A stretch of DNA of 55,095 nucleotides from Hyphomicrobiales bacterium (GCA_003228955.1 QIGN01000078.1:1-55095); one strand, 5' to 3'. Shown: positions 45,433 through 54,713, counted from the stretch's first letter. Numbers and translations are program-made. The notes: a model not told the origin generated them from the sequence alone.

Positions 45433-46331
45433 CCCCGGCGCGGGCGGGTGCGTGAAAAATGCCGCAGCAATTGACCGTCAACCAGAACAAGCCCGCAGAA
45501 AATCAGCCCCAGTCCGGCAAAATGATAGAGCGTGAGGGTTTCGTTCAGGAATATATATCCCAGCAGGATAGCGCTGGCGGGAATAAGAAATGTGACCAGC
45601 GAAAGGTTGGTCGCGCCAGCTTGCGCCAGTATCCGGTAGTAAATGATATAGGCAATGGCGGTACACAGGATCGCCAGAACGAAGATGGCCGCAAGGGCGC
45701 TGGCAGGCGGGAAGGGCATCGCCGATGCGCCATAGAAAAATGTGAACGGCGCTATCAGAATCGTTGCCGAGGTCAATGTAGCGGCCGCAACGCCCGCAGG
45801 CGCCAGCGCCGAGAAACGCCGGCCATACACAATGGAAAATGCATATGAGATTGCGGCTCCGAGGCCAGCGAATTGGCCGAGAAGATTATCGGGTGTCAAT
45901 CCGTCCAGTCCACCGCCGATAAGAACCGCGACCCCGGAAAACCCCGTTAAAATTCCAATAAATTTCCTCGCGTTGGCGCGTTCGTCACTCAGGCACAGAT
46001 GCGCTACCAGAACCGTGAAGAGCGGCGTCGTGGCATTGAAAATCGAGGCGAGTCCGGCGGTGATATGGGTCTGAGCCCATGTGAGAAGCGTGAAGGGAAG
46101 GGCGTGAGCAAGAAAGCCCATCACGGTATATTGTACGAGATGCCGTCCTTCAAAGGGGATGCAAAGCCCATTGAACCGGCAATACAGAATAAGCGCCAGG
46201 GCCGCGAATCCGACGCGCGCCAAAACGATTGAAAATGGCGTCATATAGTCGACGACAAGTTCTATGAAAAAAAAGGAGCTGCCCCAGATCGCGGACAGCA
46301 TCACCAGCCAGAACCAGTTGATCAATGACAT
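45429..46331 (-). CDS. EamA/DMT family transporter
   Basis: The 300-residue inner-membrane protein has ten predicted helices in two EamA repeats (about 5-135 and 150-285). The first opens with [37 protein letters not shown] closes the first repeat, and [21 protein letters not shown] the second. This is the RhaT/YdcZ-like EamA pattern. Substrate unknown. It is a different gene from the EamA protein at 8552: the two share only fold-level similarity. It converges with gatB. Confidence 0.87.
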   Translation of the reverse strand: MSLINWFWLVMLSAIWGSSFFFIELVVDYMTPFSIVLARVGFAALALILYCRFNGLCIPFEGRHLVQYTVMGFLAHALPFTLLTWAQTHITAGLASIFNATTPLFTVLVAHLCLSDERANARKFIGILTGFSGVAVLIGGGLDGLTPDNLLGQFAGLGAAISYAFSIVYGRRFSALAPAGVAAATLTSATILIAPFTFFYGASAMPFPPASALAAIFVLAILCTAIAYIIYYRILAQAGATNLSLVTFLIPASAILLGYIFLNETLTLYHFAGLGLIFCGLVLVDGQLLRHFSRTRPRRG

Positions 46332-46433
46332 AACGCCGCGTCCCGGATTTCATCGCGGCATACTGGCTACAGGGTTGCTGGCGCCGATGCCACCCGCTTC
46401 TTGCGCGGAAGTCTATGCATGCGGTACGGAAGG

Positions 46434-46739
46434 TTAGCCCGTGCTCCAGGCTCGGGGGCGTTTCATGCCGGCGATCTTGCAGGCCTGCTGTACATAGCCA
46501 TAGGGAAAGAGCTCGAAAATACGGTTGCGGCCGGCGCCGCGTTCCGTTTTCAGATGTTTCATGACATGGCGGACATCGGGGGCAATCTGACGGTCCTCGT
46601 AATAGTCGCGTATGAATCTGACGACGATCCAGTGTTCGTCGCCAAGTTCGATTTTTTCCTCGGCGGCCATCTGGCGGGCAATGTCTGGCGTCCAGCTTTC
46701 CGGTTCGATCAGGTAACCTTCATCGTCTCGTGAATTCAT
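46434..46739 (-). CDS. TusE/DsrC-family sulfur relay-like protein
   Basis: The 101-residue DsrC-fold protein has NSRDDEGYLIEPESWTPDIAR, AAEEKIELGDEHWIVVRFIRDYYE and the end LFPYGYVQQACKIAGMKRPRAWSTG. DsrC proteins carry persulfide sulfur on cysteines of the C-terminal arm. Here the arm has the upstream cysteine (in QACKIAG) but not the conserved penultimate cysteine; tryptophan, serine and threonine stand there. That leaves one cysteine, so it may act as a carrier or regulator rather than through a disulfide switch. No other sulfur-oxidation or tusBCD genes are nearby. Confidence 0.85.
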   Translation of the reverse strand: MNSRDDEGYLIEPESWTPDIARQMAAEEKIELGDEHWIVVRFIRDYYEDRQIAPDVRHVMKHLKTERGAGRNRIFELFPYGYVQQACKIAGMKRPRAWSTG

Positions 46740-46951
46740 CTGTTGCCCCTTGGGTAAGGAATTCCAGCCTGTGAAGCTACAAAAGGTCCGCTGCGTTGGA
46801 ATTGCGATAAATCAAACGATCCTGGAAAACTGCGCTGAATACCGCGCCATTTGATGCAAGGAGTTATTCACGCATGGCGCTAGCAGGATAGCGCGCGTGA
46901 TGCCCGACCCTGCTAAGCTCCGGCAAACAAAAACCGAGGAGGAGTGCCCTT

Positions 46952-47926
46952 ATGACCCATGCGATTGTGATTCACGAGACCGGTGGTCCCGAAGTGATGA
47001 AATGGGAGGAGGTCGAGGTCGCGGAGCCCGGCGAGGGTCAGGTGAGGCTCCGCCAGAGCGCGGCGGGTCTCAACTATATCGACGTTTATTTCCGCACGGG
47101 AGCCTACCCGCAGGAAACCATGCCGTTTACGCCCGGCATGGAAGGCGCGGGCGAGGTCGTCGCTGTTGGCGATGGCGTGACTCATGTGACGCCTGGCGAT
47201 CAGGTTGCATATTGCGGGGCGATTGGCTCCTATGCGGAGGAGCGGATTGTGGCTGCCGACCGGCTCGTCAAACTTCCTGACGGCATTGATCATCAGACCG
47301 GCGCCGCCATGATGCTGAAAGGCATGACGGCGGCCTATCTGCTGCTTCGCACCTACAAGGCGGGTCCAGGCACGACGCTGCTGTATCATGCGGCCGCCGG
47401 CGGCGTCGGACTCATTGTGTGCCAGTGGGCCAGGCATCTGGGCGCCACCATCATCGGCACTGTTTCTTCGGAAGAGAAGGCCGAACTCGCCAAGGCGCAT
47501 GGCTGCACCCACACAATCAATTACAAGAGCGAAGACTTCGTCGAGCGGGTCAAGGAGATCACGGACGGCAAGGGCTGCGATGTGGTGTACGATTCCGTTG
47601 GCAAGGATACTTTCCCCGGTTCGCTCGACTGCGTGAAAAAATATGGCCTGTGGGCCACTTTTGGCCAGTCATCGGGCCCGCTTCCCGACCTCAATATGGG
47701 GCTTCTGGCGCAAAAGGGCTCGCTCTATGCAACCAGACCGACATTGTTTACTCACATCGCTGATCGGACCGATCTGGAGGAGCTTTCAGGCGCGCTGTTC
47801 GATGTGGTGTCGGCGGGGCACGTCCAGATCGAGATCAACCAGACCTACCCGCTGAGAGATGCCGGGCAGGCCCATCGCGACCTGGAGGCCCGTAAAACCA
47901 CAGGATCGACTGTGTTGCTGACATAA
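46952..47926 (+). CDS. Quinone oxidoreductase (zinc-independent MDR family)
   Basis: The 324-residue NADPH-dependent enzyme of the zeta-crystallin type has AGLNYIDVYFRTGAYP, PFTPGMEGAGEVVAVGDGVT near residue 58, the coenzyme-binding YHAAAGGVGLIVCQWARHLGA near 144-165 and VYDSVGKDTFPGSLDCVKKYG. It lacks the zinc-binding histidine/cysteine set of alcohol dehydrogenases. Family members reduce quinones or alkenals. ATG follows AGGAGGAG. It is transcribed alone, divergent from the TusE-like gene. Confidence 0.9.
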   Translation: MTHAIVIHETGGPEVMKWEEVEVAEPGEGQVRLRQSAAGLNYIDVYFRTGAYPQETMPFTPGMEGAGEVVAVGDGVTHVTPGDQVAYCGAIGSYAEERIVAADRLVKLPDGIDHQTGAAMMLKGMTAAYLLLRTYKAGPGTTLLYHAAAGGVGLIVCQWARHLGATIIGTVSSEEKAELAKAHGCTHTINYKSEDFVERVKEITDGKGCDVVYDSVGKDTFPGSLDCVKKYGLWATFGQSSGPLPDLNMGLLAQKGSLYATRPTLFTHIADRTDLEELSGALFDVVSAGHVQIEINQTYPLRDAGQAHRDLEARKTTGSTVLLT

Positions 47927-48302
47927 GGCTTCGCCTGTTTCGCCCGCCGTCTCAAATTCAACAAGGGCCGCCCCGTTCGTTTTTGTGCGAATAGTTTCCA
48001 GCCACCTGTTTCATTGGTTAGCAATCTCTGATTGGTAATGGTCAAGAAAACATTGCCAAATGGCGGATATTTACGAAATCGGGCCCTATTGCGGTCAGTT
48101 GTAAACCAATATTACCTCCTGTTAGGTTTTTGGTTATCTTCCGTTAAGCTTCAAATTTTACATTTCTTTGAAGGAATGCCATCAAAATCCCATGTGTCTT
48201 CGAGGCGAATAGGCCCTGACAACTTAAACAACGACAAGAATTCGGTGCTTTTGTCCGGGGGGACATCTAGGGACGCCGAAACAGAGGTGGGAAGGTATCG
48301 AG
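47927..48302 (+). other. Gene-free leader upstream of Sel1-like gene
   Basis: About 375 bases with no gene I can support. It is less GC-rich than its surroundings in the middle (roughly 48040-48180). It presumably holds the promoter and a long leader of the Sel1-like gene; I see no clear -35/-10 pair or hairpin. Confidence 0.45.
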
Positions 48303-48572
48303 ATGGCACGGATGGAATTATCAACGGTTACGGGCGAGGAACTGGCGGCGCAATCGGAAACACCCGATGCTCTTTTTGAATTGGGTATGATGTATTGCAC
48401 AGGCCGCGAGGTCGAACCTGATCTGGTTGCAGCTCACAAATGGTTCAATCTTGCGGCACTGCGCGGCAACACGGATGCGCTTGAATACCGCAAGGAGCTG
48501 GCACACGAGATGTCACAGTTCGATGTGGCCGAGGCACAAAAGCGAGCCCGTGAATGGCTCAACGCACACTGA
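48303..48572 (+). CDS. Small Sel1-like repeat protein
   Basis: The 89-residue protein contains one Sel1/TPR-like helical pair: ALFELGMMYCTGREVEPDLVAAHKWFNLAALRGNTDA, then a second helix block with EYRKELAHEMSQFDVAEAQKRAREWL. Small proteins of this pattern are common in Rhizobiales; the function is unknown, but Sel1 repeats usually mediate protein contacts. No signal peptide. ATG follows GGGAAGG. It ends about 80 bases before a convergent gene. Confidence 0.78.
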   Translation: MARMELSTVTGEELAAQSETPDALFELGMMYCTGREVEPDLVAAHKWFNLAALRGNTDALEYRKELAHEMSQFDVAEAQKRAREWLNAH

Positions 48573-48653
48573 ATCGCGTCATGTTGCAGGCGCCCCGCGG
48601 CGGTACAATACCGGCGCGGCGCGTTTTGTTGTTGTGAAGCCGTCGCGTTGAAA

Positions 48654-49301
48654 TTATTGCGGGGAGCCGCATTCCTTGAACCAGGACCATAAGCAGTCAA
48701 TAGCGGTTTTGGTGGTGCGGCCGACGGCAGCGCCTGTTTTCTTGGTTGCGGAACCCACTTTGCGTGCGGCCTTGGTGACGCCTTTTCCTGCTCCGCGTGC
48801 AACCTTGCCGACCGCTCCGGTTGCTGCGCCGGCGGTGCCCGAAATCGTTTGCCCTGTGTTTTTTATCCCCTGGGGCAAGGCTTTGACGGCGCGGCCTGTC
48901 ATGTCGATCAGGGTTTCGGGTTCGCCGCCTTTCTGCTGCGGCCGGCTCTCATCCGGCTTGTCGATTTCCCCAGCCTTGCGAAAACGCCGGACTGCGTCGC
49001 GCATTTGCGGGGGAATAACCGGCGACTGCAATGAATAGGTCCGGACCGGGCCGGCACATTGTGCAACATCTTTATTGGTGACCGCGCAGGATTTGTGCCC
49101 GCCATCCTTCGAAGTCCTGATAATGCAATAGAGCTGCAAGCCCTTGTCGTTCGGGTTGGCAAGGGAAGTTTCAACCTGGCAGATATATGTCTGGTCGGGG
49201 TCCTTGCATGTGACGCAATATTGGCGGGGCGCAGCGGTGGCGCCGCCGGCCATCAGGGCCGCGGCGACAAAACTGACCATAGTCGCAAACCGGATATCCA
49301 T
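48654..49301 (-). CDS. Hypothetical secreted protein with cysteine-rich N-terminus
   Basis: The 215-residue protein is exported: a signal peptide spans about residues 1-23 (ending ATAA). The mature N-terminus has six cysteines (QYCVTCKDPDQTYICQVE and further ones), likely forming disulfides. The middle is proline/glutamine-rich. The C-terminal part is a glycine/alanine/lysine-rich repeat of GKVARGAGKG- and KVGSATKKTG-like units, which may fold into an amphipathic or membrane-associated segment, ending SWFKECGSPQ. I do not recognise a family. ATG 49301 follows GGGAAG. Confidence 0.7.
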   Translation of the reverse strand: MDIRFATMVSFVAAALMAGGATAAPRQYCVTCKDPDQTYICQVETSLANPNDKGLQLYCIIRTSKDGGHKSCAVTNKDVAQCAGPVRTYSLQSPVIPPQMRDAVRRFRKAGEIDKPDESRPQQKGGEPETLIDMTGRAVKALPQGIKNTGQTISGTAGAATGAVGKVARGAGKGVTKAARKVGSATKKTGAAVGRTTKTAIDCLWSWFKECGSPQ

Positions 49302-49559
49302 CGCTACTTCCCGCGCCGTGAATCTTTACGAGCCGCGCCTGTTCCCGTTCGGCAAAATTGCGCGTAACGGAAACTCCGAGTATCGCCTCTATCGGGTCTT
49401 CTTGGCAAATCTGCAAACGAGCGGGTTGTGATTGCAGCCGCCGTTCAGGTTGTTTGTACGGGTTATTAATGCGTTACAGATATATCCCTCTCCAGGCAAA
49501 TCCGCGGCAGGACCGCGATACTCTTGAACCGGCCAGTCAAGTCAGGCATACACGCTGGT

Positions 49560-49649
49560 GGAGAGGTGGCCGAGTGGCTGAAGGCGCTCCCCTGCTAAGG
49601 GAGTATACGGGAGACCGTATCGAGGGTTCGAATCCCTTCCTCTCCGCCA
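49560..49649 (+). tRNA. tRNA-Ser (anticodon GCT)
   Basis: A complete class II tRNA of 90 bases. Acceptor GGAGAGG pairs with CCTCTCC. The anticodon stem CTCCC/GGGAG carries loop CTGCTAA with anticodon GCT at 49594-49596 (AGC/AGT serine codons). A long variable arm is typical of serine tRNAs. The T arm contains GGTTCGAATCC. Discriminator G and encoded CCA (49647-49649). No integration signs. Confidence 0.97.
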
Positions 49650-49761
49650 GTTGGCTCTGAGTTAACCGGTGCGAAGCGGCTCAGGGCCCCGCACGCTGGG
49701 CAAATTGGTTGTTGTATATGTGTCACCGGGTCACCCGCTGCTGAAATTTGTAGCCGGAGTC

Positions 49762-50829
49762 ATGATGTTTCAGTGCAAACCTTTGAAATGGTTCTGGGGT
49801 ATACCGCCCGTCCTTCTTCTAATTCTATTCGCGCTCTATGACGTCGGATTACAGATCGAACGTGATCTGAACACCAGGACAGCGGCCAAACTCCGTGAAG
49901 CAGGGCATTCCTGGGCGCGCGCGCGTTTCAACGGCCGGGACGCCGTATTGGAGGGAATATCCTATTCTCGCAGCGAACTCGATCAGGCTTTGCAAACCGT
50001 CGCGGCCGTGTGGGGTGTGCGCGCGGTGGCGGACGGGGCCAAGCTGATTGCCTCGCCGGATACCTATGTCTGGTGGGCAATAAAGAAAGAACAACGCCTG
50101 AAGATCAGAGGCCATGCGCCGAACAAAAACGTCAGGCGTACGATCCTGGGATTTGTCAAGGCGGCAATGCCGGAACTTGAGGTCGACGACAAGATGATTC
50201 TGGCCGGCGGGTTGCCGCCGTCTCAAACCTGGCTGGGTTCCGTCAGTTTCGCACTCCTTCAATTGGGTCGTCTGCGTTCCGGAACAATCCATCTGTCGGG
50301 AAACAAATTGAAGATCACAGGCGAAGCCGAGACAACACAATCCTACCAGGCGGTGAAGACCGCTCTGACGGCACAATTGCCTTCCGGATTGGTGTTGGCG
50401 GGCAATGATGTTACCCCACCTGTCGTGAAACCGTTTTTCTGGAGGGCGAAATACCTGGACGGGCTCATCTCATTTGATGGTTATGTGCCGAGCGAGGCGG
50501 CCCACGCTCAAATTCTTGTTCAGGCACGGAATCTGTTTCCAGAAGCCAAGGTGAATGATGACATGAAACTGGCGATCGGTGCGCCAGAGGGATGGGAATG
50601 GGCCATATCCGCTTCACTCACACAGCTGCATCGTCTGGAATCCGGGCGTATCAGACTGAAAGACACAAGATTGGAAATAGAAGGTGTCGCCGCCGACAAG
50701 AAAACGGCAGAGGATGTGGCGGCGTCGGTGCGCCATGGACTTCCCCCCGCATATCGTTCGACTGAGACAATCAAAGTCCGCAAGGTGACCAAGCCGGAAG
50801 AGGCGCCGGCCGGCGGGGGTTCGGGTTAA
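49762..50829 (+). CDS. BON-like membrane protein with internal duplication
   Basis: The 355-residue protein has one N-terminal membrane helix (about residues 10-30), a BON-like segment (about 35-98, with DLNTRTAAKLREAGHSWARARFNGR), then two homologous units of about 115 residues (about 104-220 and 225-340). Both units carry the same markers: VDDKMILAGG/VNDDMKLAIG, FALLQLGRLRSG/ASLTQLHRLESG, and a LKITGEA/LEIEGVA end. In Hyphomicrobiales similar proteins usually continue into an OmpA peptidoglycan-binding domain; this one stops instead with a short glycine/proline tail. ATG 49762 or 49765 has GGAG upstream. Two micro-genes follow. Function unknown. Confidence 0.78.
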   Translation: MMFQCKPLKWFWGIPPVLLLILFALYDVGLQIERDLNTRTAAKLREAGHSWARARFNGRDAVLEGISYSRSELDQALQTVAAVWGVRAVADGAKLIASPDTYVWWAIKKEQRLKIRGHAPNKNVRRTILGFVKAAMPELEVDDKMILAGGLPPSQTWLGSVSFALLQLGRLRSGTIHLSGNKLKITGEAETTQSYQAVKTALTAQLPSGLVLAGNDVTPPVVKPFFWRAKYLDGLISFDGYVPSEAAHAQILVQARNLFPEAKVNDDMKLAIGAPEGWEWAISASLTQLHRLESGRIRLKDTRLEIEGVAADKKTAEDVAASVRHGLPPAYRSTETIKVRKVTKPEEAPAGGGSG

Positions 50830-50878
50830 AATGGCGCGGCAGCCTTGAGCATGGCGCGAGTGCGGCAGGAGAAATAGC

Positions 50879-50968
50879 ATGGTTTATCTGGCCATACAGC
50901 TTTTACCTTATCTTGTACTGACCTTTGCGATTGGTGTTGTCGTTGGCTGGTCATCCATTGGCAGATAA
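50879..50968 (+). CDS. 29-residue single-pass membrane protein
   Basis: A tiny gene 49 bases after the BON-like gene. The product is almost wholly one hydrophobic helix (about residues 3-24, LAIQLLPYLVLTFAIGVVVG) ending in GWSSIGR. An AGGAG site stands seven bases before the ATG at 50879, which argues that it is a real gene. The small-residue helix ending in GW followed by a basic residue resembles many short alphaproteobacterial membrane proteins next to BON/OmpA genes. Confidence 0.65.
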   Translation: MVYLAIQLLPYLVLTFAIGVVVGWSSIGR

Positions 50969-51010
50969 CGTGGACAGGCGGGCAGGGCGGCGCGCCGGCA
51001 ATGTGATTTC

Positions 51011-51190
51011 ATGCTGAGTTTATCAATCCTCGCCATATTGTTGATTTTGACCGCGTTCCTCGCGGGTTGCATCGTCGGCTGCTGGCTCGGCCGCCGCCAT
51101 GCAGGACGGCTTGAGGTGCCGCGGGGATCGCGAGGAAAAGCCAAATCGGCGAAAACCTCTGCAAAAAGAACATCGAAGCGGCGCGGTTGA
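51011..51190 (+). CDS. 59-residue membrane protein with basic tail
   Basis: The product begins with a hydrophobic helix (about residues 2-27, LSLSILAILLILTAFLAG) with small residues and CIVGCWLG, followed by a basic tail of about 32 residues (RRHAGRLEVPRGSRGKAKSA...KRRG) likely in the cytosol. It lies 42 bases after the 29-residue gene in the same direction and shares its G-x-x-x-G-W/C-W helix end. No family is recognised; coding is inferred from the helix, the basic end and the operon position. Confidence 0.6.
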   Translation: MLSLSILAILLILTAFLAGCIVGCWLGRRHAGRLEVPRGSRGKAKSAKTSAKRTSKRRG

Positions 51191-51231
51191 ACCAGTCTGC
51201 GGTGATATCCGCCACACTGGGCCTTTTCAGA

Positions 51232-52125
51232 TCAATCGGCGCCTGCAAGAAATTTGTCGATGACTCGCAGCGAATGCCGGTCCCGGAGCAGGGGCGCATG
51301 GCCTTCTTCCTGAACTTCGTATATTTGTAGCGCGGGATGCCGCGCAGCCATCTCATCGACCGTCTCCCGGCTTAGCACGTCAGTATTTTCGCCACGCAGA
51401 ACGAGCGCCGGCACACGTTTCAGGGCATCGAAATGGGGCCACATCCGAGGCGTGGAGCTGGCCAGGTCGATTTCGGACAGCGATTTGGCCAATGCCGGAT
51501 CGTAACCTTGTGTCGGCAGGCCATCTTCCTCCATGTATAATTGCCTCGCGATCTCCATCCAATCGTCGCCGGAGGCGCCAGTGAAGAAACGTGCCGACAT
51601 ATCGCGCACGATCAGGGCCGCTTCCTCCCAGTTGTCTGGCGCGGGCGTTTTGCCAACATATCCGATGATGCGCGCCAGCCCGCGCGTCTCGATCACCGGT
51701 CCGATATCATTGAAGATGACCGCGCCAATTGCACTGGGCCGGATCACGGCCATGAGCATGGCGATGATGCCACCCCGCGACGTGCCAAGAACAGCCGTAT
51801 GGTGAAGCTCGGTGAGTGTCATGAAATCAAGGGTGTCCAACAACTCGATATAGGGCGAATAATTGCGCCAGTTCGGGTCGTAACCGGATCGTCCGCGGCC
51901 CCGGTAGTCGAGGCAAAATACATCACGCGGAGTATGGCTGTTTTGGGAGAGGTGGAGGGCGAGAACGTGAAAATCTTTGGAGTTGCGGGTCAGCCCCGGC
52001 AAGCATAAAACGGCGCGCGCGCCGTGGGCCGTATCCGTTTGCCGCGCGGGATAATGTCTGGAATGGAGTCTCAGGCCGTCAAAGGAAGTGTATGTATTTT
52101 CAATCCAGCCGGGTTCTTTGGTCAT
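51232..52125 (-). CDS. Alpha/beta hydrolase
   Basis: The 297-residue cytosolic hydrolase has AVLCLPGLTRNSKDFHVLA (oxyanion strand), the DYRGRGRSGYDP loop, the nucleophile elbow GTSRGG near residue 115 with serine, and the late acid/histidine region VLRGENTDVLS and EEGHAPLLRDRHS near 280. Typical of esterases or C-C hydrolases; the substrate is unknown. ATG 52125 follows CAGGA. It is between the micro-membrane gene (convergent) and slt (same strand, 20 bases away). Confidence 0.88.
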   Translation of the reverse strand: MTKEPGWIENTYTSFDGLRLHSRHYPARQTDTAHGARAVLCLPGLTRNSKDFHVLALHLSQNSHTPRDVFCLDYRGRGRSGYDPNWRNYSPYIELLDTLDFMTLTELHHTAVLGTSRGGIIAMLMAVIRPSAIGAVIFNDIGPVIETRGLARIIGYVGKTPAPDNWEEAALIVRDMSARFFTGASGDDWMEIARQLYMEEDGLPTQGYDPALAKSLSEIDLASSTPRMWPHFDALKRVPALVLRGENTDVLSRETVDEMAARHPALQIYEVQEEGHAPLLRDRHSLRVIDKFLAGAD

Positions 52126-52145
52126 TTTGATCCTGCGATCGCGGT

Positions 52146-54395
52146 CTAATTGCTTGCGGAGGCGGGCACCGGCTGGATTGGCGTCGTTTCGGCTGGCGCG
52201 GTTTTTTCGGAAGAACCCGGCTGGCCGCGGTTCAGGTCCGATACAATTTGCAATGCGCCCTGGGGTCCATTGAGTCGCGACCGGAATATCTGGAGACCTG
52301 TAAGAATCTTTTTCACATAATTTCGCGTTTCGGTAAAAGGGATCCGTTCAACCCAGTCAATGGCGTCCACATTCTTCGCACGCGGGTCGCCAAACGCCTG
52401 CGTCCATCTGCGAACACGCCCGCCGCCGGCATTGTAGGCAACCAGCGTCAGAATATAGGACCCGTTATAGCTGGCCAGCAAATCCGCCAGATGGGCGGCG
52501 CCGAGCATGACGTTGTAGGATGGGTCCTTGGTGAGTTTCGAGCGGCGATAACGGACCTTGTACTGCCGTGCAATTGCGCGCGCGGTTCCAGGCATAATCT
52601 GCATGAGTCCGCGCGCCCCGACGGGACTTTTCGCCACCGGATTAAACTCGCTTTCCTGGCGCGAAAGCGCGTAGAGCAGTGCCGGTTCCACCGGTTCGCC
52701 AATTTTCTTGTATTCCGGCAGCAAATTCGTCGGATAGGCCTGTTCCGCCAATGGCAAGCCGCGATTGAAGGCTATCTTGCTCAATCGCACGCTGGCAAAA
52801 GGTTGCTGCATGAAAGCCGCGAGCTTTGCCAGCAGAAAAGCTTCCCCCGGCGATTCGATCGTCCGGGCCAGCTGGAGGAAAAACAGCGGTGCGAGCGTCT
52901 CCAGTTTTGCCGCGCGGATCAACGCAATTGTCTTCACCGCGTCGCGCTTCCTGAGATTTTCAAAGTCTTTCCTGCTCGGAGCAGGCGCGGGAGGAAGCGG
53001 AAGTGCGCCGGGGGCGGGTTCGATCGTCTGGCGCGCAATCTGTCCATAATAGGTGAACGGGAATTTCGCGGCATTCTCCAGGTGGACTCTGGTCTCCTCA
53101 TCGCTGCCCAGCGCGCCCGTGACGCGCGCTAGCCAGTATTCGGATTTGGCGATGGCCTGCGGGCTCGAGGCAGCGGTCCGCAGCGCCAGAAAATGCTGCT
53201 GTGCGAGTTCTGGCTTGCCAAGGAATTGCAGTGCAATCCATCCGGCCAGAAACTCCGCCTCCTGGTAGTTTCTGCCGGTCAAGGGGCCACGGTTCCGGGC
53301 GATCTCGTAGGCAATCTTCGGCCGTCCGGAATTCAGCGCCGCCCGGCAGTTGACCCGGCGTTCAATCCACCAGTCATTGAGCGCGATCAGGGCATCTGGT
53401 TCAGTTGGCGCGGCCAGCAGCAACTTCCATGCAGCTTCTTTCTTCTTTTGCCGGCGCAGCCACTGGATGCGCGAGAAATAGAAACCAACATCGCCTTTCA
53501 CTTCATCATCGGGGATATCGGCCAGCAGTTTCCTGGCGGTTTTCGATCTGCGAACAACCGCGATGCGAGCGTTGATTTTCCTCTGCTCTGATTTGTTCAG
53601 TAGTTGGGCGGTGCGCAAAACCGTGGAAATCATGCTTTTCCGGTCCAGGAGCAGCAAACGGTCGACGCGGGCCTTGTGGTCTTGCGCCGTAAGCTGTTTG
53701 CCGAACTTCCCGAGAATGAACTTCTCATCGTCTCGATCAAAATCATATTTGCGCCAGGCTTCGCTTATGAGCCGGACAGACTTCTGTTTGTTCCCGGTTG
53801 CAAGGTGAGCGCCTGCAAGCGCCGCAAGGCCGGCGCCACTCAGGGGTTTCGTTCTGGCAAAGAATCTCTTGATCTTCTCCGGACTGCTTTGCCCCGTCAG
53901 CAAGGCTGCTTCGGCATTGCGCTGAAGCCGCTTCTGGCTCGGCCAGTCCGGATTGGCGAGCCGAAACCGCTCGATGCGTTCGGGGTCGGAGTTATTCCCC
54001 TGGCGGCGGTAGAAATACCATTGCGCCAGTTTTCGTGCGGTCTTGTCCCTGATCCTCGCCATTGAATTGCGGGCAGAATCGAAGCGGCCCTTATAGACCG
54101 TACTAATTGTGGATTTCAGTGCCGCTCTGTCAGCATCGCTCAGTTCATAATTGAGCAGTTGCGGCAGTTTGGCGACCAGGCCCGCAGGGTTGGCGATCCT
54201 TTTGACTTTTTCCTGCGCGGCTTCCGCAGCTGGGGCGGAAATCCGCTTGGGGTTGCGGTCAGGCAGGGGCGCGGAACGCGGCTTGGCGTAGACCTCAATC
54301 GCCAAAAAGCAGCCGATGAACAGCGCCATGGTCCCCGAGGCGGCATTGTTGAGGTATGAGACGGACATTGTTCTTTGACGTTGCCCTGATTCCAT
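52146..54395 (-). CDS. slt: Soluble lytic murein transglycosylase
   Basis: A periplasmic enzyme cutting peptidoglycan glycan chains to 1,6-anhydro ends. The 749-residue product has an export segment near 20-37. A long superhelical alpha domain (about 55-560, repeated helix pairs) leads to the C-terminal Slt domain with the catalytic glutamate in SRQESEFNP near residue 585, the GARGLMQIMPGTA helix near 597, YNVMLGAAHLADLL and LVAYNAGGGRV near 660. The last 30 residues are alanine/threonine-rich. ATG 54395 and 54368 are both possible starts. It is divergent from dapA, an arrangement conserved in the order. Confidence 0.93.
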   Translation of the reverse strand: MESGQRQRTMSVSYLNNAASGTMALFIGCFLAIEVYAKPRSAPLPDRNPKRISAPAAEAAQEKVKRIANPAGLVAKLPQLLNYELSDADRAALKSTISTVYKGRFDSARNSMARIRDKTARKLAQWYFYRRQGNNSDPERIERFRLANPDWPSQKRLQRNAEAALLTGQSSPEKIKRFFARTKPLSGAGLAALAGAHLATGNKQKSVRLISEAWRKYDFDRDDEKFILGKFGKQLTAQDHKARVDRLLLLDRKSMISTVLRTAQLLNKSEQRKINARIAVVRRSKTARKLLADIPDDEVKGDVGFYFSRIQWLRRQKKKEAAWKLLLAAPTEPDALIALNDWWIERRVNCRAALNSGRPKIAYEIARNRGPLTGRNYQEAEFLAGWIALQFLGKPELAQQHFLALRTAASSPQAIAKSEYWLARVTGALGSDEETRVHLENAAKFPFTYYGQIARQTIEPAPGALPLPPAPAPSRKDFENLRKRDAVKTIALIRAAKLETLAPLFFLQLARTIESPGEAFLLAKLAAFMQQPFASVRLSKIAFNRGLPLAEQAYPTNLLPEYKKIGEPVEPALLYALSRQESEFNPVAKSPVGARGLMQIMPGTARAIARQYKVRYRRSKLTKDPSYNVMLGAAHLADLLASYNGSYILTLVAYNAGGGRVRRWTQAFGDPRAKNVDAIDWVERIPFTETRNYVKKILTGLQIFRSRLNGPQGALQIVSDLNRGQPGSSEKTAPAETTPIQPVPASASN

Positions 54396-54713
54396 CCCGC
54401 CAAGGGGTGTTTATCAAAATGATACAAGAGAGCCGCGTTGCGACGCCCCTGACATTATGCTTGAGAGTATTTTCCGCGACAACGTAACCCGTTCGCGGTT
54501 CCGGTCAAACAGCTCAGCCCATTTAACCCCAGCAATTCTTGGTGAAGGGCAGATTTGAATGGAAATCCGGCGGAACAATGACTGAAGTTTAAGGCTGTTT
54601 CGTCGCCAGCTTGCCGGGCTAATGACAAGTGACTATGGTCGCGCGGGAATGCACTCATACTGGTGCAGTTTTAATATTGGCAAAGCAACTGCATTGCTGG
54701 GAGTTCAGCGGTC
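54396..54713. promoter_or_regulatory. slt-dapA intergenic region with inverted repeat
   Basis: A 318-base divergent spacer. Just before dapA lies the pair TGCAGTT (54664-54670) and AACTGCA (54687-54693), perfect arms 16 bases apart, 21 bases before the dapA ATG. It may be an operator or a leader hairpin. Nothing else coding is seen. Confidence 0.5.
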
